Of a DNA stretch of 64,000 nucleotides, positions 26,456-39,801 are shown piece after piece. A program made the position numbers and the translations under genes. The notes under the pieces were generated by a model that ran no database searches, was not told the origin of the DNA, and saw only the letters and a program-made list of their open reading frames with translations. The DNA is taken from contig CM114272.1 in NCBI GenBank assembly GCA_050084515.1, forward strand, positions 37,014,001-37,078,000. The letters are read 5' to 3'. The DNA is from Blasia pusilla (taxonomy: Eukaryota > Marchantiophyta > Marchantiopsida > Blasiales). Each line of letters opens with the position of its first letter. Positions within the stretch are counted from its first letter, which is position 1.

Positions 26456-29400
26456 ATGGAGAAAATTTGCGTAGCTATCCGTGTGCGCCCCCCAACGAAA
26501 ACCGAGATACATTCGGCGAAAGGCCACAAGTGGCGAGTCGGTGCTCACAATGTTGCGCTCTACAGTACACTCGGGACTCCCATCAATGGGCAATCTTATT
26601 CATTTGGTACGTCTCGACAGATCGAGTTTCGCAAAGTTTAGAATGATTTTTTTTCACACTGAATTCTTGGATCGAATCTTGTTTGAGATCCGAAAGAATG
26701 TCCATCCGGGCCGGCTGCATGACAACAAAATGGTGCCGATCTAGGTCCGCATTGGATCTTACTTGACTTCTAAGTAGGGATTGAGAATTTGATCGGAGGT
26801 AGATTCCTAGCAAATACCAAGGAAGCTACTTCTAGTTCTCCTTCCTTCCACGTTCCGATCCTTCTTCTAGTGAGAGGCCCTCACCAGGACGATGCTCTAT
26901 GCTTGCACATGACTCATGTGAGAAATGGCAATGTGGCGATCGATACGCTTACCTCTGATTGCCGAGGAAGAATAGGATTCATGTATCAAGTGGCTGTAAT
27001 CCGGCTCTCCTATGGATTTCAGGAGGACTATACTAATGGCCACCGCGTCACGCAGATCACGTGTTCGGTACAGAATCGAAAAATGGAGATATATATCGCG
27101 GACTTACGAAGGATGTTATTATGTCCGCGATCAGCGGATTTAATGGTATGAACAGATTTTTGTCAAAGTCACCTTCGCATGGGTGCTGATCCGACTTTCA
27201 TGTGAATTTTCATATATTTCATTTTCTGTAAAGTTAGAAAGATATCAGGCATGAGAGTCCTCCACTATTAAGCGCTGGTTAGTATGCTTGAGCATCAAAG
27301 CTCAAATGTAAAGATTCAGTCTCTCACAGTACCAAACAACCACGTACGTCTTTTCTAGGTAGACTTTGTCGACGACGTACAGGCGTTTGCATTCACACAA
27401 TACAATCTCATAGATCCTCTTAAGAGGCGGCCAGTACAAAATTTACCTACGAAGCAATCTTAGTGGTGTGAGCGGTTTAGCTTTGGAGTGCATGGCAGGC
27501 AGGCTACTCATGTGCATGGAATACTGCCCGAACATCAGAATGAATTAGAAAATGAGACCTGGGAGGAATTTTTGTGGCTAGTTGTGTGGAAGAGATCAGG
27601 TACATATAGCACTATACATCCGCAGATATACTTTTGTGGACGAGAAGCAAGTTCGATTTCGAGTACCTAAAGTATTCAATTTAAACCTAGTAGGTGGCGA
27701 AGAATCTAACAGGACTCCGAGTATAGGAACGCTGACTTTCATGGAATTTTTACTCTTGTTTCCGACACTTGAGTTACAATATTCTAAGTTTCCCAGGAGC
27801 AGGGGTGGAGAGACCAAAGAAACTAGCTATGCACACGTGCTGATTTCCCTTCTTGTGAATAATCAGGCACTGTTTTCGCATATGGCCAAACAAGCAGCGG
27901 AAAAACGTACACAATGAAGGGGACACCGCATGATCCGGGAATCATACGGCTAGCTGTCCACGACGTTTTCAGCAACATAAACATGGTTTCCTTACTACTT
28001 TTCATTCTAGTCTTGATCATTTATGCAACATTTTAGGGGCAAGGTCATGACTTCCCAAGGCAGGGAGATAGCTTGGACACAGTCGGATCAGTTTGTGAAG
28101 ATATGATGACCTAATCGTATGATGCGTCACAGGTGGGACACTGAATGCTTGAGGACACATTGGTCTGATCAATCGAGAATCATATAGGGCTCACCAATGT
28201 GGTGAACTTTCATGCAGGTAACTAACAGAGAGTTTTTGATCCGAGTTTCTTACATGGAGATTTACAATGAAGAGATCAATGACCTGTTCGCTCCGGAAAA
28301 TCGTCGCCTTCAAATTCACGAAAACTTGGAGGTAATGTGCCCACGATTCTAGTTAGGAATGCTGAAAAGTAGATCTTCTCTGAAATTGATTATTCTTGGG
28401 TAAATTGTATTTATACTCCTTATGGATTTTTCTACTCATGACCTCCAATGTTCCTGGGGGCTAGTCACTACAAAATTTTGATGAAATTTACCCTCTTCCT
28501 GGGTCTCCTCCTCCAGAAGGGAATTTTTGTCGCAGGTCTGAGGGAGGAGATTGTAGATAGTCCCGAGCAAGTATTCAACCTTTTGGAATTTGGAGAGAGT
28601 AAGTCTATCTCTTTTGCTCATTGTGGTCCTACGCCAGAGCATATTCAGCTTGATTGGATGGTCATGCTCAAGAATTTCTTGACTGGAAAATTTGCCAGGC
28701 ATTGATACACCTTGCTGTCTAACCCAGGTCATCGTCACTTCGGAGAAACAAACATGAACCTGTACAGCAGTCGATCTCACACTATATTTCGCATGGTGAG
28801 CTTTTCTATTTGCTGCATTTACTTGATTGTGGGCCCAGTCTAGAGCAGTTAAAAAGTTTTCCCTGCTTGCGGTCTTTTTGTTTCAAGGCTTTGCACATCT
28901 CACTTCTTTGGGATCTCCAACGTCTTTTGGAAGTCAACTCGATATGTAGAGAGAAGCATTGTTATATCGAACAGGCATGAAGTGAATGTTAATTGTTTTG
29001 AGCAGGTGATTGAGAGCAGAGACAAGACCCAAGAAGGAGTTGAGCTAGATGGACCCTCAGATGCTGTCCGTGTCTCTGCCCTGGTATTATTTTTCCATAT
29101 CCCCCCGGTGAAAATAATTTACCGTGTCTTGAATCTAAACAGAGCTATGGTAGTTTAGTATGTGCTTTTGCACTGGTCATGGGAATCTATCTGCTACTGA
29201 CAGCTGGAGGTGGTACCCTGTTTCATATATTATGCCAGAATATGGTTGACTTAGCAGGATCAGAGAGGATTGCCAAAACAGGAGCAGGAGGTGTTCGTCT
29301 TAAAGAGGGGACACACATCAATAAAAGTCTCATGACACTCGGAACTGTCATTAATAAGCTGAGTGATGGAACGGGAAAGCAAGGGTAATTCTTTCAGTGA

Positions 29401-32400
29401 CATAACTTGCTGCATTAACTGGGTGAAACCAATGTCTAGGTTGAACAGGTTATCCATACAGCTGAGATGCTTTTATGACTGCTTGTAAATCACCAAAGTG
29501 ACTGAAAAGAGTAGGATGCAAGGAAAGTATTGTATGTGAGGCTTGACCTATGTATGGATAGAGACAGCTAAGATTCATCTGTACAGTGCTTGTGTGGATC
29601 TCCCTTGTGATTTTGTATTCTAATTCCAGTACATCAGAACTTCTCAATTCAGTTGTGTGACAAATGAATGGCGTTTGTATATGTCCAGAGGGCACATTCC
29701 ATATCGAGACAGTAAATTGACTCGCATACTTCAACCAGCTTTGGGTGGAAATGCTAGAACAGCAATGATCTGCACAGTTACTCCAGATGAGGTCTGTCTC
29801 TACATTTGGGATTTGATGAGAATGTGACACCAAATTTTGCTAATGTCAAGCTACCTGTGCAAGAGAACCTTTTGTGAGTCATTAGTTTCTTTTTACTGTC
29901 AAAGTCTATCAAATCTATGACTCATATTGATTTTCTTTCCTGTCTACCCATGACAAAATGTTGTAGTTTTAAAGATACTCTTGAAGCCTGCATATTGCAA
30001 GTCTATTCCCCTTGTGAATGCGAGTTCTCGAAGAACTGTAAAATGGAGTTATTCAAGAAGATTTGGAAGCACACTCTCATTCTTGACTTATAGTAATCAT
30101 GCTCTTTAATGTATTGTGTCAGATACACATAGATGAGACAAGAGGTACCTTGCAATTTGCAAGCAGGGCCAAGAGAGTAACCAACTGTGCACAAATAAAT
30201 GAAGTAAGGTTATCATACCTTTCTGTAGGAGTGACTCATCATCTTCAGATGTAAAAAGTTTCATGTTTTTCTTAGGCGAATTGTTTTGTCTCTACTCCCC
30301 TTCTGCTTTATGCCAGAGCTTGTAACTGTAGGTTTGATCAGAGAGAGTGGACTGCTGTTGCAGATTCTAACAGATGCTGCACTTCTGAAACGTCAAACAA
30401 AAGAAATAGAGGACTTGCGCATGAAATTGCAGGTAGTACACAAAACTTTCATCTTGACTTCTCTTTTGTCTAGCTCCAATCAAGATAAGGTCCTTGTAAT
30501 CAAAATTTGAAATTGGACTCCCTGTTCCATGTGGTCCTGGTATGCAATGAAATAATGAACCTTATTTAGAGTCCTACTATAGAGATTCAGGGTCACTTCT
30601 TATTGAAATAAGAAGTGACCCTGAATCTATGTACGGTGTTCTGGGTTCACTCAGATTGTCTTTTGTGATTGAAGGATAGTGGCCTGCTCAATATGCTGCT
30701 AATTTCAGTGTTGTTTCCTAACTAGTAAGGCTTTGCTGGTGATTCTCCTCAGGGCCTGCCACACTCGGATCATCTTGAGAGGGAGATCCTCAACCTTCGG
30801 AATGAACTACTCAAGGTTGGCTGGCCTTCTTGTGACAACTCTTTGAAGCTGATCGCTACAAATTATTGTCTGAATTGATTATTGTGATTTTCCTTCTAAT
30901 GGATTCTTCGGATGATTCTGGTTCATATTGATTTTATTGAGTTCTATGTTCCTTTACCTTGGTAATATATCAACTGTATTATTTGATTGCAGTTTGAGTT
31001 AGAGAAGGAGAGACTATCCTTAGAACTACAAGAAGAAAAAAAGGCCCAAGTCGATCGCGAACGGCGGATCAAGGAGCAAGAGCAGAAAATAGAGAACTTG
31101 AGTACCTTGTTCATGTGTTCAAATTTGGAGGACCGAGACTTTGATAAGCATAAGAAGGTAACTCATGTAAAGTAATCTTGAGAGTCTCAAACTCTGAACA
31201 CTTTGAGGCCCCAGATTGTTGATAAGCAAATACTGTTTCTTAGCTTTTGACTAGATGCAACCAAATATGACAGATCAATCGACGCGAGACTTGGTGCCCC
31301 CGGCAATTGAACACAGAACTTGGGGTTCAGGTACATTCTGACCTCATCCAGGGTTTTTAACATAATGGATCAATGTTGTTTGATTGGCATAGCTGGAAGT
31401 CTTGAAATCTAAGAGTATTTTGAGATAATTAGCTTTCATCTTCTATTCGGTAACTAATGATATCTGCGGTCTGTCTGCCAGGAGTTCAGCCAAAAGCAAA
31501 TTTGTAAACAGATAAAGGGTGATGCGATGGATGACATTTTGTACTCAATGCGAAGGGACAGGAGTATGGCCCTTCCACCCGCTTTCGAGTCTCTTGTTGA
31601 CGAGGATGGGCAAAGCTGGAATGACACAAATGGTCTAGAAGACACTGTGCCACCCTTGGATTTTGAGAATATTGCAGATGAAGATACCTGGATGAGCCTA
31701 AATAAGGGTCACACGACCATTAGTGCCGTTTTCCCTACTGGTTTCTCTGAGAGAGAGACATCATCTGATGGAAGTGCTACAGCACACAAGGTTGCTTTGG
31801 TATGTATGGCCTTGTGTATGTTTAACTACTGGTCCCAATGCCCAGGATGGTCTTTATGGAGAAGTGTATCCTAATTGTCAAGCAGGGAGAAGGTCATGTA
31901 ACCCTCTGAAACAGTGCTTATGGGATGAAAGTTCCCAAGAAATTGGACATCATTGAACATGTCTAAGAAGGGTGTTTTGAGTTTTGCATTCTTTCTTTTA
32001 GACCATACTCATGCTGTTTAGGGTTCACAACATGTCCTTGCAGCTGGAGAATGACTTGAAGAGTATGCAATTGGAATATGCTGAACTGAAACGTTCCTTT
32101 GATATAAAGGTAAATACTGGTACTAGTTTAATACCTCATCCACTGAACTAGGAAATTTCCATTGTATCAACAGCTTGAAGGTTTCAATATTATGGAACCA
32201 TCAACACTTTGTATCCTGAAGTCCATAGTTTAGTCTGTCTTGTTCTAGCCCTATTTGGATGCAACTTATGGAAAGTGTTTGGTTGATACCACCTAGGAAA
32301 GTAATCGTCCTCTCTCAATATATGTTATCGGGACATCAGACCATAGCACCATGTTAAATGACCCTGAGGGTTTTCTTTCGCAAATGGGTGATACCCTAGC

Positions 32401-35400
32401 GGAGATCTCAATAGAATATAACCAACAGAGTATGAGTGCCCACAACAGTGAAGGGCAACCAGTGCCCGACTGAGCACTCCACTATCAGAGCAGACTCATT
32501 TCCCAAAATCATTCAGCCACCAGCCCTTGATTGTTTCTGCACCAAAGCCTAGAGGCGATCAGAGGACTTAGAAGCCAAAGTTTTACCCTTTTCTTTTTTC
32601 TTTTCTTATTTTTCACCCTCCTAAGGTTCAAGACCTGTTTCTCAGCTTGAAGAAGCAACCAAGGACTGGAGGGCGGAGGTAGTAAGTTCCAAGCTCCAGC
32701 TTTCCAAGATGGCAAGCGAGAACACACGGCTTAAGGTTTGAAATTCCTATGTTTCATAATGTTCCAGTGGCAGCTTCATTGGGAGCAATCGCAAATGTTC
32801 TGGTTCAGTTTCTGCTTGTGAACAGATTTGCCTCAGTTTGTGCACTAACTAAACCTATGAAGATCATGATGTGGGCTTCTTTCAACTTTTCATAGAGCAT
32901 TAGTAATAGGAGTTGTTCCCACCTTGCAGAATGAGCTTGACTCTCAACTGGAGATGCAGACACACCTTACAAGTGTTCTCAAGGACGTGGAGTCTGAAAT
33001 GGATGCAGCTAGGCTATTGACATCCTCTATGCAGGGAATTCTTGCTGATTCTCTCCACATACAAGCAATGGTGATGCTAAGACTGCAAGTAAGTTCTGAA
33101 TCTAAGTTGGGGATTGTCAGTTTGTGGCATTTCCAATCAAGTGCTGGTCAATGCAGGGAGTTTTGTGGCTTGCATCAACATAGAACTATTTGTAATATAG
33201 GAATCACACTTGTGGCAAAGAGCAAATGTATACTCATATGTCTTAGTTTTTCCTTCATTCATTGCAGGATTGCACTTCTTCTCCACTGCTCAAAGGAAGA
33301 AAGTCAAATTCTGCAGAGTCTTTCCCAGCAGTGACAGCAGAAAAAGCAAAGGAGAAAAGAGCCTTGGTAGAGAGTTCTGCACAGAGGTGCAGAGACATAT
33401 GTGCAGATATTGAGTGTGCTCTCCCAGATCGGTCACAACGAATGGAGGAAACTGTATCTGAGGATCGAAGTGGCAATCTCAGAGCAGCCACTCGCATGAG
33501 CTCATTGATAGACGAGTATGACAACAAGCATCTCCAAACGAGAGATGCTCAAATTCAGACAGTTCTTGAGAGTGTCTCAGCACACGAGCATCACAAATCA
33601 GTTCCTCTGTCAAGTGAAACTATGTACTGTAGTGACTGCTTAGGGTCCTTGTTCTTCAACTCGGGAAGTTGTAGTAGTAAACCAGTGTCATCAGTAAATG
33701 AAGATCATTTGACCAGCAAGTGTGCTGCCAAAGCACTACTTGATCGATTTCCAGCTGGAGGAGGTGAATTGCAAACTTCTGGAAGTGACTCATCACATAT
33801 ATCATATGGTCTGTTATCCCATGCTCAGACAAACGGGGTCAAAGCACAAGCGTTAAGGGCCTTAGGCCCACACCCTGATGTCAACTCTAGTGCAAAAGCT
33901 AGTGAGAACCAAACAGCTGATGTCAGGGGGCCCAAGGGTATTTGGAAGGAGTTCATTTCTTGTCCCCATGTTGGATGTTCTTTTGGTACTCTCGGGAGAA
34001 ATTGTGAAAATTGTGTGCACCATGGACAAGCTCTTATAGGAGAGAACCAGATTCCCACCGCAGTGAGGAACTTGTGTGGTAACATCTTGACTCTGCTAAA
34101 GCCATATTTTCCTATTAAGCAGGATGTGAAAGTTGAGTCTGAAGGTGGTGATGTGCAAGACGATAAAACAGGAAACTTGAAAGCACGTGTGGCTAGTGCG
34201 AAGTTACTGGCTACGTGGCTCCTTGAAGAGGTTCAGATTATACTGCAGCATAATGTCAGCTGTTTGAGGTCTCATGTTCAGGCGAAGGGCAACATGGGAA
34301 TTCTTCTTGAATCACTCCAAGTGCTTCTCCTTGAGAATGCAAGTTTAGCAGTGGGCCTTTTGCAAAGTACTTGTCAGGATGAACTCCTGATGAAAGAACT
34401 CATGGTGAAACTAAGTGAACTTAAAGACGACTACAACAATATGGCGAGTGTAGCTGATGGGGATTTGAAGGCATATGAGAACCCAGACCAGGTAAGGATT
34501 AGTGTGTTGCCTGAGTTGGCTGATGGTACTAAGGTGCTGGACTGGTTTTCTGGTCTATTGTTTTGTCAGGTTGGGGTTGAGGGGACCCAGGAAAATGGGG
34601 GATATGATAACGAGGCTGGATCAATCTTTTCAAGAGATCATAGGAGCCTAGAGGGCAGTTCTGGTCAACATATGGAGGGCAAGGTGGCCAGAGATACTGT
34701 GCCAGACATAAATGCTATTCAGTATCTTAGTCACAGGATGTCTCTTGAGCAGGGAAGCATGGGAGTTGTACCCTTAGAGGGTGGTTATAATGAGATGGAT
34801 ATACAGGACATGGAAGCATCTTCCATGCCGGCAACACCTGGATCCCTGTCTAACCAGGAAAGTCTGGTTTCCTGCGGAATGCGCGAAAATGATTCGTCCA
34901 TCTGTACTAAGATGAAAGACTCGACACCAGATGAAAAAGAGAGTTTGGTTGAGAGGTTGAAGATGTCAGGGGAGCACATTGCTGCATTAGATCGACAGGT
35001 TGCCATTCTGTATATGGAGAAAGATAGAATCATGAAGGCTCTGATAGAAGAGCTCAATGGAAAAGAAGAATGCCTGTCGGCGACAAAGCTTGAGAAGTCC
35101 AGGATTGCCAAGAAACTGAAAAAGTTCATGGGCAAGGTGGCTCTCCATGATGAACTAGTCTCAACAATTTGCCTTGGTATCAAGGACTTTGAGATGGAGT
35201 TGCAGCAAAGGAGACCAAATTTTGACAGAAGTACTAGTCAAGAGGGTGTGTTTCCAATGTGATATTAGTGAAGCCCACTCAGCTTTAAGCTGACAGATGG
35301 TATAAAAAGGAGGATGTCAGCACGGGGGGAGAAAAGCTTTCATCTGTTAGTAAGGGTTGCAACAGAGAATTGTTGGATTGTCTTTCTGCTTGAAAGTCTA

Positions 35401-38400
35401 GGATTAGTCACTTATTGATTCATCTCTTCAGTTCTTATCCCTGAAAGCATCTCCAAAAGCAATTGAGATTTACTATATGAATGCAATAAAGCAAGTGGGA
35501 GTTCTCCCCTAAAGGATCAAAGTGGCTTGTTTTAAGAACCCATTCTACAGAATTTTAAGTCACTGCACTGCATCAAAATTTAGAGTGAGGTTCCTGGGTT
35601 TTTTCTACACTTGGTAACTGCGTTTTGAGAGCTTTCACATGACGGATGTCCTCTGGGAATAGGAGATTTGTTCACTTGTTTTTAGTCTAACTGTAATTCC
35701 TTAGTGATTGATGACATCATTGTCTCGGAGCCTTACCTTCCTGAGTAATCTGAAGGTGGTTTAATATCTAATGCGGTGGCTGTGATACTGACTCTAGTTT
35801 TGCATGTACAGGCAGGCAGGCAGATTGAGAGTCCTCCCCTACCTGCAGCTGAAGAACAAATCCCAGTGGTAAGTTCTGGCAGTGCATGGGTAGATTTGAG
35901 TAAGTGCTAGTAGCGAACATTAATAAAGTGTAGAATGCATGGGTTGTTTCGTGCATAGTGAACAAACCTGACACCTCGCAGTGAAAGCACCAGACATCAA
36001 TCCTGCATGGCCCCACTTCTCCCATTCACTTCTCGGAGTTGTCTGATGTCCTTTGGTCTACTTATAGACAAGACTGGTTGCATTTTCTTTGAGTGGACAT
36101 TGTCTGGGGCTATTTTTCCTTCTATTTTAACTCTAACATGTCCTCCGAATTATTTTGCAGAAATTGGGAGAGGAATTATCAGAGAGCCCCCTTATGTTCC
36201 CTGGCAGGTGGGTCCTCTATTCTTAAAGATCTGCTGTCATATTGATGTGAGATTTGATTTCACTGTCTGTCTATCTTTTCACCTGAAGGCACTATGGTGA
36301 AGAACACATCTTGTTGAATGTACACCATGTTTGCGTACGGTATGGTCATGGCAGATTAAGGAACTCTAATTTGGAATGAAGACTTAGGAAGATTTTCCAA
36401 GATCTAGTGGCAATTCATCAGGCTTGTTGATAGCATCTCCATGACAATAATTTGACACGTAATATGACATGGTATAGTGGTTCAGAATTCCTACACCAGC
36501 AATGTGACGAGATAGGGATCCCAGGATAAAGCATCTGCACAATCTCTGGCAGACTGTCCAGTGTGCTGTGTCACTGAATGTTATCCTGTCCTTCTCCACT
36601 TTTGCAGAGTTTTGAAGCTGCAAGGTGTAGAAGAGATGCTGGGGAAAGTGTTGGAATATAGCATTGGTCGACTTCTTAGTAGAAAGCAGCAAGTCAAGGA
36701 AGTGAGTCATAACATATGCCTAGACTTTATTTGAGTGCGGGGTCATAAAATGAACATGTCTTAATCCTTCTCTTGATCTTTGATAAATAGTTGCTCTTTT
36801 GCTCTTCAAATTTCATGGGAAGTAACCACATCTAAGAGTGTAGCACGCGCTGTGATTGGGACCAGTTCAAGCTCTAAATCTGAGAGGAATTTGAAAGAAC
36901 CCGAAATCCAGTAGAAGCCCTGGAAAGCCAGGGATAGTTGGGGCGATGCTCCAAAGTTGTTTAAGTGTACATACCTTACTGAGCAAAAACATTGGCTTGT
37001 GTATTGCAGGGGAACACGTTGTTACTTGTTTTGAATGTCGGATTGCAGCCTATCTCAGATCCTTCAAATGAGTCGAGATGCTGGCAAGTCACAGTCAAAA
37101 AGATTGAAGAGCTGGGCACTAGAGTTGATGTGGACAAAATTTTCAGTTTTGGCAATGGAAATCATGGGTCGAAACTTAGCAATGTTGAGAACTTGGAAGG
37201 GGATTTCAACTTACAGGCAGATAGCATGAGTAAGGGTAGTGCTCTGATGGAGGCATTTTCAAGGGAGCCTCTTCTGGACCACTGTCGTGATGATTTGCTG
37301 GACGTCCGAGCTGTTCAAAGTTCCTTTATTTTTAGCGAGTTTCGGCCTTTGGGATGTTCTCCCTCCAGAAATTGTTGTTTCCCTATAATTTCTAAGGACT
37401 GGATTGAAAATCTAAGTGGTACCAACACAGATGTTGGAGCACAGCTCCTCAGGAAGGTAAATTTTTGCTGTGTATATGATTAGCCACTTTACTCCTACCT
37501 ATGAAATAATAGTTGGAAATAAATCTGGTGATCTAGACTTCCCTTCTGTCCTCTGCTTTTTCCAAATCTAGGCTTATTCATGAAATATCTCTTGTAGGTG
37601 GAAAGAATTAAAGAGCTTGAAGTCACCCTTGCAGCTGCTGAGTTGGAAGCTGTTGAGCTCAAAGTAGAGCTGGAAGATTTGCGGTACGTGAACAATGCAG
37701 ATTTTGTTGTTATTGTTAAGGCTTTGCCGAGGTCGTGTTTTGAATGTAGTAGTATAATCTCCAGCCGATTATGCCTTCCAAGCTAGAATTATTACTGGGC
37801 ACTAAAACACAGACCCTTCTGTTGTCTGGCACTGCTGAAATAATCACAAAAGAGAGGATGTCAGAATGTGATTATGACATTCTGCTTTTGACAGTGCAAA
37901 GATGCAGACTTATGATGATACATTTGAGGAAGGTTGGAGAAGGCAAATGGAGTTGGAGCTGGAAAGTTTGCGAATTCAATGTGAAAATTACGAAGAGGAG
38001 ATCAACCTTATAATGGAGCAAGTACCCACCCCAGAAGATGACATGCTTCGGGAGTGTCAGCTGTTGAAAATCATGGAGGAGAACAGGTTCTTACAAAGCT
38101 GCTTGAAAAAGGCGAATAAGCGCCTTGCCCGATCTAAAGTAAGTCACATGCTAAAGAATGTATGATACTTAGATATCTAGAAAGCTTTAGTGGCATTGTA
38201 ATGAACCAATCACTGGTCTTTCATATCTGTTTTATATCACCCAAAACTCTGGAGACAGTAATTGGAGTATATCCAAGAAAGTTGGATAAAAATTTGAGTG
38301 CAAACGATTGGCCTGAAAAATCTTTCCCAATATTTCTAAGCGGGTCATGATTTCACTCTTTCCAGGCTTCGCGGACTGAGCTCGTAGTTACGGGGGAAGC

Positions 38401-39801
38401 AGCAAATCCGAACACCATTGATGTTGCAAAACTGGAGGTTTGTCCAATCCTTGGTTAGCGACCTTGTTCGTATTTGTTTCTTGTACCAAGTACATTGGTT
38501 CAACTTTAGCACTCCACAATGATCCACATTGCATTAATGATCGCATGCCATGGTCACATCAGAATTTCTCCAGATGTAATAGGTTGGGTGCACACACCAT
38601 GAAATGCGTCACGAATATATCTCTGAAAGCGAAGAGGTACTTATAGAATACATTCATAATTTGATTCACTTAATAAATAATGGGTGGAACTACCCATTCT
38701 AAAATAAAAAGGCTCAGCAGGAATTAGCCGGAACGCTTATTGCTAGCCTTATGTTTTATGTATTTGTAAGGGGGATCTGCCTGATAGTTCCTGGTCGGAT
38801 CTCTGACTGTCCTATCGTACTTTCTTACAGGAAGACGTAACTCTCACACATTCTGAAGAGGAACACGTCGGAGATAAACAGAGATTATTAGCAGGCGCTC
38901 TGGATAAGTCAAGGGTTAGGCTTAACGCTGAAGGTGTATCGGAAGCCCAAGAAGTATCCGTGGATGTCAGATATCTTTCTCTCGTTGAGGAGGTTCAAGC
39001 ATTAAGAGAACAAGTAGACCCTTGCACCTTTTCAAATGTCAAGGTCCAGTTGATTGTTTTTCCCAAAGTTTGATCCTTTTGTTTACCAGGTTGGGTGGAT
39101 CGGATAGGATAAACACTTCGATGGAATCGGTCAGTCTTCTTGAAAAGGGGCATGTTAGCATGGTGTCTCGTATATGTTTGGATTTAATGATTTTCGCTTC
39201 AGTGTCCGTAAGAGTTTAGGTTCCTTCATCGGACTTTCTTTCGGGAGAGACGAACATTCTTTTGTTGCCACTCTAGTTTGGACGAAAAGATGTGAATGGC
39301 TTACACTTTAATGGCCCTGACTGATGGACTGAACGATGACCCGCTTTAATCAGGTAGCATCGCAAGAGGCTAGAGAACGGAAGCAGGAAGTATCTGTCAC
39401 CGGAACGGTGCGTAGTTTTATTTCTCCTCGCTACTTCTGAATTTACGTTATCTCGCCTCTCATCTTTACGTCGACGGTTTTGCCTCACATATGGTCAAGA
39501 GTGTACACTTGTGGTAGTGAACTTACTGCTGCTTGGGTTGTCTGTATGCTATCAGGGCCCCGCAATCGTGAATCCTACCTCAAATCCACTGGATCCCTCG
39601 CAAGGTTCTGGATGGAGAAAAGAAGGTACTACCCGAAATACCTATTCAGGGCCAGTAAGAGCCACCTTGGGGGAGTTAGGGGTGAATGAGAGGATTCGAA
39701 ATGGAACACTAGAACGTAGAAACCCCAAGAGAAGGAGGCACCTGGTCGACTACACAGGCGAATCTTTTGCCAACAAGGAAAACTTTCTAATCTTCTCATG
39801 A
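26456..39801 (+). CDS. Kinesin-7 (CENP-E-like) motor protein, 29 exons
   Basis: Plus-end-directed microtubule motor of the plant KIN-7/CENP-E type. Exons fitted by frame and GT-AG sites: 26456-26606, 27056-27145, 27867-27985, 28218-28331, 28520-28598, 28728-28795, 29006-29083, 29239-29384, 29689-29791, 30123-30203, 30364-30432, 30753-30815, 30993-31157, 31274-31330, 31482-31790, 32044-32109, 32646-32735, 32930-33088, 33268-35245, 35816-35868, 36161-36207, 36608-36701, 37010-37456, 37598-37683, 37895-38138, 38366-38437, 38831-39013, 39354-39407, 39556-39801; about 1836 aa. The motor domain spans roughly 1-345: [13 protein letters not shown] at the start, P-loop GQTSSGKT (87-94), SSRSH (198-202), DLAGSE (237-242), YRDSKLTR. 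Coiled-coil-rich segments follow, including one 1978-nt exon, and the C-terminus is basic (NPKRRRH). Two nearer stops (35,262 and 39,073) are bypassed by splicing. Motor exons are secure; exons after 35,245 are likely but unproven. Confidence 0.9.
30583..30628. repeat. Perfect 22-bp inverted repeat with 2-nt loop in a kinesin intron
   Basis: Arms AGATTCAGGGTCACTTCTTA plus TT, and their exact complement, are separated by GA. It lies in the intron between 30,432 and 30,753. Perfect pairing suggests a recent foldback insertion or a cruciform-prone site. Confidence 0.9.
34492..34569 (+). other. In-frame 78-nt candidate intron (exitron) within the long kinesin exon
   Basis: The sequence starts GTAAGG and ends TGTTTTGTCAG, with a T-rich stretch before the AG. 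It is 78 nt (divisible by three) and has no stop, so spliced and unspliced products both stay in frame and differ by 26 residues. Codons flanking it (NPDQ / VGVEG) join cleanly. Confidence 0.6.

Noticed and set aside
33262-35262. Long open frame as a separate single-exon gene of 666 codons
   Set aside because: It opens with TTG, directly after a GCAG acceptor, in phase with the upstream kinesin exons. It is an internal kinesin exon.
35246-35262. Stop at 35,262 as the end of the kinesin
   Set aside because: A GG/GTGTG donor at 35,246 joins in frame to 35,816, and a chain of further phase-consistent coiled-coil exons follows to 39,801.
39014-39073. Stop at 39,073 as the kinesin end
   Set aside because: A CAA/GTAGAC donor at 39,014 joins in frame to [11 protein letters not shown] at 39,354 and then to a clean last exon.
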